Positions 1 through 5,922 of a stretch of 8,810 nucleotides of DNA are shown here, in pieces. The notes under the pieces were generated by a model. The model was not told where the DNA came from and ran no database searches. It saw only the letters and a list, made by a program, of their open reading frames with translations. Location: NCBI GenBank assembly GCA_937875615.1, contig CALNBU010001082.1, forward strand, positions 1 through 8,810, read 5' to 3'. Position numbers and translations under genes: made by a program. This stretch comes from an uncultured Archangium sp. GTDB taxonomy: Bacteria; Myxococcota; Myxococcia; Myxococcales; Myxococcaceae. Each line of letters opens with the position of its first letter. Within the stretch, counting starts at the first letter, position 1.

Positions 1-498
1 CCGACCAGGGTCGCGACGAAGTCCAACACCGCGTCCTCCAAGCCCGCGGCCCGAGAGCGTGAAGCGGTGGCCGAGGCGCCAGCGAGGAAGACCTCCAAGG
101 GCGATGAGTTCGACGAGCTGTTCGGCGCCAGCAAGGGGACGGCGAAGGCCGAGGCGGAGCCGGTGAAGAAGGGCGGGGGCTATGTGCCGCCGCCGCCCGG
201 TGGTGGCGACGTCAAGAAGAGCCTGGAGCAGTCGGACATCATCGAAGGGGTGTCCAGCCACAAGCCGGAGCTGGCGGCCTGCGTGCAGAAACAGAAGGCA
301 GCCGACCCCAGCCTGTCGGGCAAGCTGGTGATGAAGTGGACCATCCAGACCTCGGGCAAGACGTCGAACGTGAGCGTCGTCAGCGAGGAGTTCAAGGGGA
401 CGCCCATCGCCAACTGCATCGGCGGGCTCATCAAGACCTGGAAGTTCCCCAAGCACCAGCAGCAGGGCGACGCTGTCCAGTTTCCGTTCAAGTTCTGA
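1..498 (+). CDS. AgmX/PglI-type C-terminal domain protein (5' end missing)
   Basis: The frame is open from the first base, so the gene starts upstream; 165 residues are visible. The first ~80 are low-complexity and rich in Ala, Lys, Glu and Pro, ending in a Gly/Pro run (VPPPPGGG) typical of a flexible linker. From about residue 85 to the end is a compact domain with the pattern of the TonB-like C-terminal tail seen in myxobacterial AgmX/PglI-type proteins: a Cys (PELAACV), beta-strand segments (GKLVMKWTI), a second Cys (ANCIGGLI) and the closing W-x-FP motif (TWKFPK). In that family the tail follows a long repetitive or linker region, often on proteins tied to gliding or envelope functions, but the role of this one cannot be read from the tail alone. 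A GTG at 67 could be read as a start, but nothing favours it over an upstream start. The family call is fairly secure and the function is unknown. Confidence 0.8.
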   Translation, partial: PTRVATKSNTASSKPAAREREAVAEAPARKTSKGDEFDELFGASKGTAKAEAEPVKKGGGYVPPPPGGGDVKKSLEQSDIIEGVSSHKPELAACVQKQKAADPSLSGKLVMKWTIQTSGKTSNVSVVSEEFKGTPIANCIGGLIKTWKFPKHQQQGDAVQFPFKF

Positions 499-620
499 AA
501 CTTCGTCTGCGCGCTTCACCGAATTCGTAGTGGTTGCGTCGGCCCGAAGTTTGCTGATGTGTGCGCGGCGTCTGGCCGTTGACTCGGAAGCGTTCACGGC
601 TAGAGTCCGCGCGGTTGTTG

Positions 621-649
621 TTGCGGTTGGTAGACTAAAACATCGTAAT
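621..649 (+). promoter_or_regulatory. possible sigma-70-type promoter for the Cys-rich lipoprotein
   Basis: TTGCGG at 621-626 and CGTAAT at 644-649 are 17 bases apart and match 3/6 and 4/6 of the -35 and -10 consensus. They lie in the only AT-richer patch of the 168-base gap before the lipoprotein start at 667. The match is weak and rests on position and spacing only. The rest of the gap (499-620) holds nothing I can name. Confidence 0.25.
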
Positions 650-666
650 TTCATGGGGTTAAAGAT

Positions 667-1593
667 ATGAAGAAGACTCGATTGGGACTCTATTTCCTCG
701 GCGCGGCCGCTGCCGGTCTGGTGGTGGCGTGCGGAGGCATCACGGATCCCGAAGGTGGAACGACTGGTGATCCTTGCGACACCAGTGCAGAGTGCGCCAC
801 TGGCTACGCCTGCCACCCTGGGCTGAACACGTGTGAGGAGACGTGTGACAATCCGACGGAGTGCGCTGCCAGCACCTCGGTCTGTGCGTCGATCAACAGC
901 TCGGAGGCGAAGTTCTGCCAGTGCGCGACGGGCGCCGCCGGCGACGAGACGTGCACCGAGGCGTCCGAGGGCAGGACCCCGTACTGTAATACCAAGACGC
1001 TGCGCTGTAGCGCGACGCAGGAGGAGCCGGAGGGCAAGGCTGAGGGCGAGGCGTGCTCCGACACCGAGACTTGCCTCGAGGGGCTCGGCTGTCACCCGAC
1101 GCTGAACACCTGCCAGAAGACCTGCGACGACACCCAGACGCAGCCGACGGTGTGCGCGCATGGTGATTGGTGTGCGGCGGATGACCTCTGCGAGCCGGTG
1201 GCTGCTGGCACGTGCGCCAACATCACGAGCTCGAGCCATGTTGCTGGCACGACGGGGCCGATCATCTATGCCGTCACGTCTGTTGCTCCGAACGAGAGCT
1301 GGTGTGCGGCCGGTACGGCGTTCACCGCCGACGTGTTCGCGTATGCGGCAGCGGGGTCAGAGTTCGGCGCGAGCGCGTCGACGGGTCTGGCGGGCGGCTC
1401 GTACTACACCACCTCCGGTGAAGCGCGGGCGCTCACGAGCCTCAACTCGGCGTCGGGGTACTCGCTGATCGACGGCGGGAAGGCGATGAAGATGCGGGTG
1501 AACTTCTGCTCCACCTCCGCGGTGACGTCGATCGCGATCGGCGTTGGGTTCACCAATGGCAACGGCTTCTGCGCGACGGTGACCCGTCCGTAA
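667..1593 (+). CDS. Cys-rich secreted lipoprotein with duplicated Cys module
   Basis: This is a 308-residue protein. Lys/Arg at 2-5, a hydrophobic stretch and the lipobox VVAC (Cys22) indicate export and lipid attachment to the envelope. Residues 37-175 are packed with Cys, like the EGF/dickkopf-like repeats common in myxobacterial surface proteins. Two modules have exactly the same Cys spacing: C37-x5-C43-x5-C49-x6-C56-x3-C60 and C130-x5-C136-x5-C142-x6-C149-x3-C153, and they share the core CHPxLNTCxxTC. The intervening ~70 residues hold seven more Cys. The C-terminal part (about 180-308) is Ser/Gly/Thr/Ala-rich, probably beta-structured, with four Cys (183, 213, 281, 302) that could form two disulfides; I do not recognise it. 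ATG at 667 is preceded by GGGG at 655-658, 8 bases away. The molecular role is unknown, with adhesion or binding at the cell surface as a guess. Confidence 0.85.
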   Translation: MKKTRLGLYFLGAAAAGLVVACGGITDPEGGTTGDPCDTSAECATGYACHPGLNTCEETCDNPTECAASTSVCASINSSEAKFCQCATGAAGDETCTEASEGRTPYCNTKTLRCSATQEEPEGKAEGEACSDTETCLEGLGCHPTLNTCQKTCDDTQTQPTVCAHGDWCAADDLCEPVAAGTCANITSSSHVAGTTGPIIYAVTSVAPNESWCAAGTAFTADVFAYAAAGSEFGASASTGLAGGSYYTTSGEARALTSLNSASGYSLIDGGKAMKMRVNFCSTSAVTSIAIGVGFTNGNGFCATVTRP

Positions 1594-1622
1594 TTTTGCG
1601 TTGAAGAACCCGGACGGGTTTT
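1582..1622 (+). terminator. stem-loop with short T run after the lipoprotein gene
   Basis: ACCCGTCCG (1582-1590, the last codons) pairs perfectly with CGGACGGGT (1611-1619) around a 20-base loop. The same 3' arm can instead pair locally, AACCC (1607-1611) with GGGTT (1616-1620). Only four T follow (1619-1622), so at best this is a weak or partial terminator. It could let some transcription continue into the next gene. Confidence 0.4.
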
Positions 1623-1639
1623 CGTGGAAAGGTCCACGA
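1622..1639 (+). other. second small hairpin in the intergenic gap
   Basis: TCGTGGA (1622-1628) and TCCACGA (1633-1639) form a perfect 7-bp stem with a 4-base AAGG loop, directly after the T run of the preceding stem-loop. No T run follows, so it is not a classical terminator. It could protect an RNA end or form part of the leader of the next gene. Confidence 0.35.
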
Positions 1640-1675
1640 GGCGCGTTGGGTGCTTCGAAACTTGAAAGGAAAAAC

Positions 1676-2164
1676 ATGATTCGCAATTTCTTGATGTGCT
1701 CGTTGACGATGGCAGGTGTTTCGTTCGCTCAGTCTGCGGTTCGTGCCCCGGCCTACAGCCCCGACCAGCAGGTCGGCGCTTGCGAGGGTGGCGCTGCTCG
1801 CGTCCGCTCTCCGGGCGGGTTCGTCGGCTGCGGAACCGTTGAGAACGGCTTCGCGAAGTTCAATGGCCCGGTCGTTCGGTTGTTCGACAGCGGCAAGGTC
1901 GAGGCGGTGGGGCAGATGAAGAACGGCCTCCGCACGGGCAAGTGGCAGGCCTTCTCTGAGTCGGGGGCGCTGATCTCCGAAGTGGAGTTCCTCGACGACA
2001 ACTTCCACGGCAATCGCATCGAGTACGGCGCGAACGGTCAGAAGAAGTTCCACGAGGTGTACGTTCACGGCAAGCGCGAAGGCTCACAGACCCGGTTCGA
2101 CGTGAACGGTGTCGCGACCGTCGTTCAGTACAGCAAGGATCGCCCCGTCGTCGCCTCGAAGTAA
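1676..2164 (+). CDS. small exported MORN-like (YwqK-type) repeat protein
   Basis: This is a 162-residue protein starting at ATG 1676, which has a good ribosome binding site (AAGGA at 1666-1670, 5 bases away). The frame is open back to a TTG at 1601, but that lacks a binding site and would bury the signal peptide. Residues 1-21 look like a Sec signal peptide (short basic start, hydrophobic core, SFAQSA cleavage region). From residue 64 on there are four repeats of exactly 24 residues, with the starting Gly at 64, 88, 112 and 136, followed by aromatic/charged and xxGxxxxxxxF/Y elements (for example GKWQAFSESGALISEVEF). This matches the MORN_2/YwqK repeat family. Such proteins are often labelled 'toxin-antitoxin YwqK family antitoxin', but nothing here suggests a toxin partner, and the signal peptide argues for an envelope or periplasmic role. 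Two Cys (36, 52) precede the repeats. The function is unknown. Confidence 0.8.
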   Translation: MIRNFLMCSLTMAGVSFAQSAVRAPAYSPDQQVGACEGGAARVRSPGGFVGCGTVENGFAKFNGPVVRLFDSGKVEAVGQMKNGLRTGKWQAFSESGALISEVEFLDDNFHGNRIEYGANGQKKFHEVYVHGKREGSQTRFDVNGVATVVQYSKDRPVVASK

Positions 2165-2188
2165 GGGCTGACGTTTCGATGTTCAAGG

Positions 2189-2218
2189 CCGCCTCGGGGA
2201 AACCCGGGGCGGTTTTTT
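2189..2218 (+). terminator. strong Rho-independent terminator
   Basis: CCGCCTCGGG (2189-2198) pairs with CCCGGGGCGG (2203-2212), 10 bp with one G-U pair, closed by a GAAA tetraloop and followed by six T (2213-2218). It begins 24 bases after the stop of the MORN-like gene and separates the left gene group from the pdh operon. Confidence 0.9.
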
Positions 2219-2309
2219 GTGCCCACGGCACCTGGTTCTTCGGCCGGTTGCTGACGTCACTGCGGCCGTGCACTGACACGCTGCGGCGTACATGAGCGCT
2301 GCCCTTGTC

Positions 2310-2352
2310 CTCCGGTCTTGTTATGAGCGCGCCGCCTCTTTCACGACCGGAG
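2310..2352 (+). promoter_or_regulatory. leader stem-loop covering the pdhA ribosome binding site
   Basis: CTCCGGTC (2310-2317) is perfectly complementary to GACCGGAG (2345-2352), with a 27-base loop. The 3' arm contains GGAG (2349-2352), the ribosome binding site 7 bases before the pdhA GTG, and the 5' arm contains the anti-SD-like CTCC. If it folds, it would hide the ribosome binding site. The complementarity is seen directly; a regulatory role is inferred. I could not find a convincing -10/-35 pair in the leader (2219-2359). Confidence 0.45.
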
Positions 2353-2359
2353 ACCATTC

Positions 2360-3466
2360 GTGCCCAGCACCGAGAAACTGCTCACGATGTACACCAAGAT
2401 GCTTCTGTCCCGCCGCTTCGAGGAGAAGGCGGGGCAGGCGTACGGCCTCAAGAAGATTCAGGGCTTCTGCCACCTCTACATCGGCCAGGAGGCCGTGGTG
2501 GTGGGCATCAACGAGGCCTTGAAGCCCACTGACTGGGTGATGACCGGCTACCGCGATCACGTGCACCCACTGGTGCGCGGCGCGGACGCCGGCATGTTGA
2601 TGGCCGAGCTCTACGGTCGGGACACCGGCTACTCCAAGGGCAAGGGGGGCTCGATGCACTTCTTCGACGTCGAGCACGGCTTCTACGGCGGCTACGGCAT
2701 CGTCGGTGGGCAGATCCCGCTCGCCGCGGGCATGGCCTTCGCCAGCAAGTACCGCAACGAAGACCGCGTCACCGTGTGCAGCTTCGGCGACGCCGCCGCC
2801 AACCAGGGCGCGCTCCACGAGACCTTCAACATGGCGGTGAAGTGGAAGCTGCCGGTGCTCTACGTCGTGGAGCAGAACAAGTACGGCATGGGCACCGACA
2901 TCGCCCGCGTCTCGTCCATCCCCGACATCCACAAGCGCGCGCCCGGCTGGGGCATCCGCGGCGAGTCGGTCGATGGCCAGGACGTGGTGGCGGTCTACGA
3001 GAAGGTGAAGGAGCTCACGGAGTGGATCCGCGCCGGCAACGGGCCGGTGCTGCTCGAGGCGTACACGTACCGCTTCCGTGGCCACTCCATGTCCGACGCC
3101 GCCACCTACCGCACGAAGAACGAGGTGGAAGAAGAGAAGCAGCGCGACCCGATCCTCACCCTGAAGAAGCTCCTGCTCTCGAAGAAGGGCATCACCGAAG
3201 AGAAGCTTGAGGCCATCGACGAGGCGCAGAAGGCGCTGGTGGAGAAGGCGATGGCCTTCGCCGACGCCTCGCCGCTTCCTCCCGATGAGGCGATCTGGAC
3301 CGATGGCCTCGTCGAAGAGGGCGAGGCCGACGTGAAGCCCCGTGAGCGGGTGCTGGGCGCCACCGACGTGAAGTGGCCGGAGCACCCGACCGACTTCAAG
3401 GTGACCTGGGATCTCGAACCCCGTCAGACGCCCGCCGCGTCCGGCAAGAAGAAGGGAGCAGAGTGA
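2360..3466 (+). CDS. pdhA: pyruvate dehydrogenase E1 component, alpha subunit
   Basis: This 368-residue protein is the thiamin-diphosphate-binding half of the E1 heterotetramer, which decarboxylates pyruvate and acetylates the E2 lipoyl group. The N-terminus has the family pattern (MLLSRRFEEKAGQAYGL, then GFCHLYIGQEAV at 35-46). The ThDP/Mg motif is GDA-x26-QN (143-145, 172-173): spacing is canonical, but the usual GDG and NN read GDA and QN; the Mg-binding Asp144 and Asn173 are kept. The active-site loop RGHSMSDAATYRT (240-252) matches the regulatory/phosphorylation loop of the family. Substrate is assigned from the whole sequence and the E2 gene downstream. Residues beyond about 320 form an extra polar, Lys-ending tail. 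The GTG start is chosen because GGAG lies 7 bases upstream and the N-terminus aligns with the family; ATG 2387 would cut into it. The stop overlaps the pdhB start by one base (TGATG). Confidence 0.95.
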   Translation: MPSTEKLLTMYTKMLLSRRFEEKAGQAYGLKKIQGFCHLYIGQEAVVVGINEALKPTDWVMTGYRDHVHPLVRGADAGMLMAELYGRDTGYSKGKGGSMHFFDVEHGFYGGYGIVGGQIPLAAGMAFASKYRNEDRVTVCSFGDAAANQGALHETFNMAVKWKLPVLYVVEQNKYGMGTDIARVSSIPDIHKRAPGWGIRGESVDGQDVVAVYEKVKELTEWIRAGNGPVLLEAYTYRFRGHSMSDAATYRTKNEVEEEKQRDPILTLKKLLLSKKGITEEKLEAIDEAQKALVEKAMAFADASPLPPDEAIWTDGLVEEGEADVKPRERVLGATDVKWPEHPTDFKVTWDLEPRQTPAASGKKKGAE

Positions 3467-4446
3467 TGGCCGAGCTTGCGTACCGTGATGCGTTGAATCA
3501 GGCGTTGGCCGAGGAGATGGAGCGGGACCCGCGCGTGTTCCTCATGGGCGAAGAGGTCGCCCGCTACGACGGCGCCTACAAGGTCTCGAAGGGGCTGCTC
3601 GACAGGTTCGGCAGCGCCCGCGTGGTCGACGCGCCCATCTCCGAGCTGGGCTTCGGTGGGTTGGGCGTCGGCGCCGCCATGGCGGGGCTCCGGCCGATCA
3701 TCGAGATGATGACCTGGAACTTCGCCATCCTGGCGATGGATCAGATCGTCAACAGCGCGGCGAAGGTTCGTCACATGTCGGGCGGGCAGCTCCGGTGCCC
3801 CATCGTCTTCCGCGGGCCCAACGGCGCGGGCGGGCGCTTGAGCTCCCAGCACAGTCAGGCGCTGGAGGCGAACTACGCCCACTTCCCCGGCCTCAAGGTC
3901 ATCGCGCCCGGCACGCCGGCCGACGCCAAGGGCCTGCTCAAGAGCGCCATTCGCGACGAGAACCCGGTGATCTTCATGGAGGCGGAGCTGCTCTACGGCC
4001 TCAAGGGTGAGGTCCCCGAGGGCGAGTACGTCATCCCCATCGGCAAGGCCGACGTGAAGCGTCCGGGCAGCGATGTCACCCTCATCACCTGGTCGCGCAT
4101 GTTGACGGCGCAGGTGCTCCCGGCCGCCGAGCAGCTGGCGCAGTCGGGCATCGACGTGGAGGTCATCGACCTCCGCACCATCAAGCCGTTCGACCACGAG
4201 GCGGTGGCCGCGTCGGTGAAGAAGACCAACCGGGTGGTGATCGTCGAGGAGGGCTGGGGCTATGCGGGCTTCGGAGGTCACATCGTCGACTTCATCCAGC
4301 GGGAGCTGTTCGATGATCTCGACGCGCCGGTCATCCGCGTGCACGGCCTCGACGTGAACATGTCGTACGCCGCCAACCACGAGCCGCTCATCCAGCCGTC
4401 GGTCGCGCGCATCGTCGACGCGGTCAACAAGGTCCTCTACCGCTGA
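3466..4446 (+). CDS. pdhB: pyruvate dehydrogenase E1 component, beta subunit
   Basis: This 326-residue protein has the usual length for the family. It pairs with the alpha subunit to complete the two ThDP sites of E1 and contributes the Glu that activates the cofactor: Glu60 in APISELG. Other family landmarks are GEEVARYDGAYKVSKGL (28-44), the GFGGLGVGAAMAGLRPI segment, the active-site His129 in SSQHSQ, and the C-terminal transketolase-type domain with EVIDLRTIKPFD and VIVEEG. The ATG at 3466 shares its A with the pdhA stop TGA, and GGGAG (3454-3458) lies 7 bases before it; the frame is open further upstream to 3373, but that part is the pdhA coding sequence read in another frame. The overlap implies translational coupling and equal production of the two E1 chains. 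Confidence 0.96.
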   Translation: MAELAYRDALNQALAEEMERDPRVFLMGEEVARYDGAYKVSKGLLDRFGSARVVDAPISELGFGGLGVGAAMAGLRPIIEMMTWNFAILAMDQIVNSAAKVRHMSGGQLRCPIVFRGPNGAGGRLSSQHSQALEANYAHFPGLKVIAPGTPADAKGLLKSAIRDENPVIFMEAELLYGLKGEVPEGEYVIPIGKADVKRPGSDVTLITWSRMLTAQVLPAAEQLAQSGIDVEVIDLRTIKPFDHEAVAASVKKTNRVVIVEEGWGYAGFGGHIVDFIQRELFDDLDAPVIRVHGLDVNMSYAANHEPLIQPSVARIVDAVNKVLYR

Positions 4447-4469
4447 ACTTCAAGGGAGCACTGAAAGCC

Positions 4470-5708
4470 ATGCCCATCGCGATTCTCCTGCCTGCGCTCT
4501 CGCCCACCATGTCGGAGGGCCGGCTGACGAAGTGGCTCAAGAAGGAAGGCGACAAGATCGACTCTGGCGACGCCATCGCCGAGGTGGAGACCGACAAGTC
4601 GAACCTCGAGATCGAGGCCACCGACTCCGGCACGTTGCTGAAGATCGTGGTGCCCGGCGGCGGCACGGCGCCCATCGGCGGCGTCATCGGCTGGGTCGGA
4701 AAGCCCGGTGAAGCCATCCCCGAGGCGCCGGCGCCCGCGCCAGCTCCCGTCGCTGCGGCTCCGGTCGCCGCGCCCGCGGCACCTGCGCCCGTCCCTGTCC
4801 CCGTCCCCGCTCCCGCTCCGGTTCGTGCACCCGAGGCGCCGGCCGCGTCGGGTGAGCGCCTCCGGGTCTCTCCGCTGGCGAAGAAGATGGCCGAGACGCA
4901 GGGCGTCGATCTCAAGGGCGTGGCGGGCTCCGGACCCAACGGGCGCATCGTGAAGCGCGACGTGGAGCAGGCGCTCTCGGCGCCGAAGGCCGCGACGACG
5001 GGCTTCGCCCGGGCGACGCCGGGTGTGCGTCCGCCGCCCGAGAGCCTGCCGGTCAGCAGCATGCGCCGGGTCATCGCGCAGCGCCTGGGCGAGGTGAAGC
5101 CGGGCGTCCCGCACTTCTATTTGAGCATCGACGTGGAGATGGACGAGGCGCTCAAGCTCCGGGAAGAGGCCAAGGCGCAGTCTCTGCGCGTGTCGGTCAA
5201 CGACATCATCGTCAAGGCGACGGCGGCGGCGGTGCGTCGCTTCCCGCGCATCAACCAGGTGTTCGCGGGCGATCGCATCGAGCAGCTCCACACCGTCGAC
5301 GTGGGAATAGCGGTGGCCATCGAGGATGGGCTCATCACGCCCATCGTGCGCGACGCCGACGTCAAGGGCCTCGCGGAGATCGGCGAAGAGGTGCGGGCGC
5401 TGGCGGAGCGCGCGAAGAAGAAGGCGCTCAAGCCGGAGGAGTACACCGGCGGCTCCATCACCGTCTCCAACCTGGGGATGTTCGGCATCGACAGCTTCAT
5501 CGCGGTGCTCAACCCGCCGCAGGCCGCCATCCTCGCCGTCGGGCGGGTGGAGCCGAAGGTGGTGGTGCGCGACAACCAGATGGTGATTCGCCAGATGATG
5601 TCGGTGACGCTCTCGGGCGATCACCGGGTCATCGACGGCGCGGTGGGCGCGCAGTACCTCCAGCTGCTCCGCGAGCTGCTCGAGCGTCCGCTGCGGCTGG
5701 TGTTCTGA
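4470..5708 (+). CDS. pdhC: dihydrolipoamide acetyltransferase (pyruvate dehydrogenase E2)
   Basis: This 412-residue protein is the core of the complex; it moves the acetyl group from E1 to coenzyme A through a swinging lipoyl arm. Domains in order: one lipoyl domain (1-85) with the lipoylated Lys43 in ETDKSN; an Ala/Pro/Val-rich flexible linker (about 86-128); a peripheral-subunit-binding domain (about 130-170, SPLAKKMAETQGVDL and GSGPNGRIVKRDV); and the catalytic trimer domain (about 185-412) with the active-site DHRVIDG motif (His385, Asp389). The segment GMFGIDSFIAVLNPPQAAILAVG fits acetyl- rather than succinyl-transferases. There is only one lipoyl domain, fewer than the three of E. coli AceF. 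It starts 23 bases after pdhB; GGGAG at 4454-4458 is 11 bases from the ATG, a little far, with GAAAG nearer. The E3 gene does not follow. Confidence 0.96.
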   Translation: MPIAILLPALSPTMSEGRLTKWLKKEGDKIDSGDAIAEVETDKSNLEIEATDSGTLLKIVVPGGGTAPIGGVIGWVGKPGEAIPEAPAPAPAPVAAAPVAAPAAPAPVPVPVPAPAPVRAPEAPAASGERLRVSPLAKKMAETQGVDLKGVAGSGPNGRIVKRDVEQALSAPKAATTGFARATPGVRPPPESLPVSSMRRVIAQRLGEVKPGVPHFYLSIDVEMDEALKLREEAKAQSLRVSVNDIIVKATAAAVRRFPRINQVFAGDRIEQLHTVDVGIAVAIEDGLITPIVRDADVKGLAEIGEEVRALAERAKKKALKPEEYTGGSITVSNLGMFGIDSFIAVLNPPQAAILAVGRVEPKVVVRDNQMVIRQMMSVTLSGDHRVIDGAVGAQYLQLLRELLERPLRLVF

Positions 5709-5716
5709 CGCCGGCG

Positions 5717-5756
5717 GCTTCAGGGCTGAAAACTTGCGCTTTCACAGCCCTGAAGC
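5717..5756 (+). repeat. perfect 12-bp inverted repeat after pdhC
   Basis: GCTTCAGGGCTG (5717-5728) and CAGCCCTGAAGC (5745-5756) are exact inverse complements with 16 bases between them. An inner AAA/TTT (5730-5732 with 5740-5742) can extend the stem past a small internal loop. It begins 9 bases after the pdhC stop. No T run follows on either strand, so it is not a typical intrinsic terminator. It could stabilise the mRNA 3' end, assist factor-dependent termination, bind a protein, or be a copy of a dispersed palindromic repeat. Confidence 0.6.
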
Positions 5757-5759
5757 ACC

Positions 5760-5918
5760 ATGTTGCGCATGGCGAGCCAGAGCTTTACCTTCTTCTTCAC
5801 CAGCGACCTGCACCGGGCCACGGATCACAGCCAGGCGCAGGTGTGGGTGCCGGCGCCCCTGGCGCTCTCCAGCACCGGTCCGCAGGGCATCTCGTGGGCG
5901 AAGCCGTTACGCTCGTAG
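5760..5918 (+). CDS. possible small gene, 52 residues, unrecognised
   Basis: An open frame runs from ATG 5760 (or ATG 5769) to TAG 5916-5918 in the gap between pdhC and the HAD gene. By my count about 46 of the 52 sense codons end in G or C, as in the clear genes here. It begins 3 bases after the inverted repeat and ends 4 bases before the GTG of the next gene, which would suit translational coupling. Residues 8-15 are hydrophobic and aromatic (SFTFFFTS); the rest is mixed with several Pro, and there is no signal peptide, membrane segment or known motif. The ribosome binding site is weak. It may be a real small protein, a remnant of a longer gene, or chance in a GC-rich gap. A 33-codon frame on the other strand (5720-5821) competes with it. 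Confidence 0.3.
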   Translation: MLRMASQSFTFFFTSDLHRATDHSQAQVWVPAPLALSSTGPQGISWAKPLRS

Positions 5919-5922
5919 GGCC

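Noticed and set aside
498..552. 8-bp inverted repeat AAACTTCG (498-505) / CGAAGTTT (545-552) after the first gene
   Set aside because: The loop is 39 bases, there is no T run, and an 8-bp match at this distance is expected by chance; not called as a terminator.
1601..1675. Longer start (TTG 1601) for the MORN-like gene
   Set aside because: It has no ribosome binding site, overlaps the stem-loops and would bury a clear signal peptide; ATG 1676 has AAGGA at the right distance.
2292..2532. Leader ORFs starting at ATG 2292 or 2323 (sharing ATGAGCGC) that overlap the start of pdhA
   Set aside because: They run out of frame for about 160 bases inside pdhA and have Arg/Ser/Pro-rich, wrong-frame composition; no ribosome binding site.
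3373..3465. N-terminal extension of pdhB into pdhA
   Set aside because: That stretch is the end of pdhA in another frame, and family members begin at the MAELAYRDAL-like position.
5720..5821. 33-codon minus-strand ORF ending in the inverted repeat, with a protein-like segment (KKKVKLWLAMRN)
   Set aside because: It is short, has no ribosome binding site and overlaps the + strand ORF with better codon bias; no family recognised. Left as a rival reading of the same gap.
5734..5922. N-terminal extension of the HAD protein
   Set aside because: The residues are Arg/Pro/Cys-rich as in wrong-frame translation, and HAD-IB proteins normally start just before the DxDxT motif.
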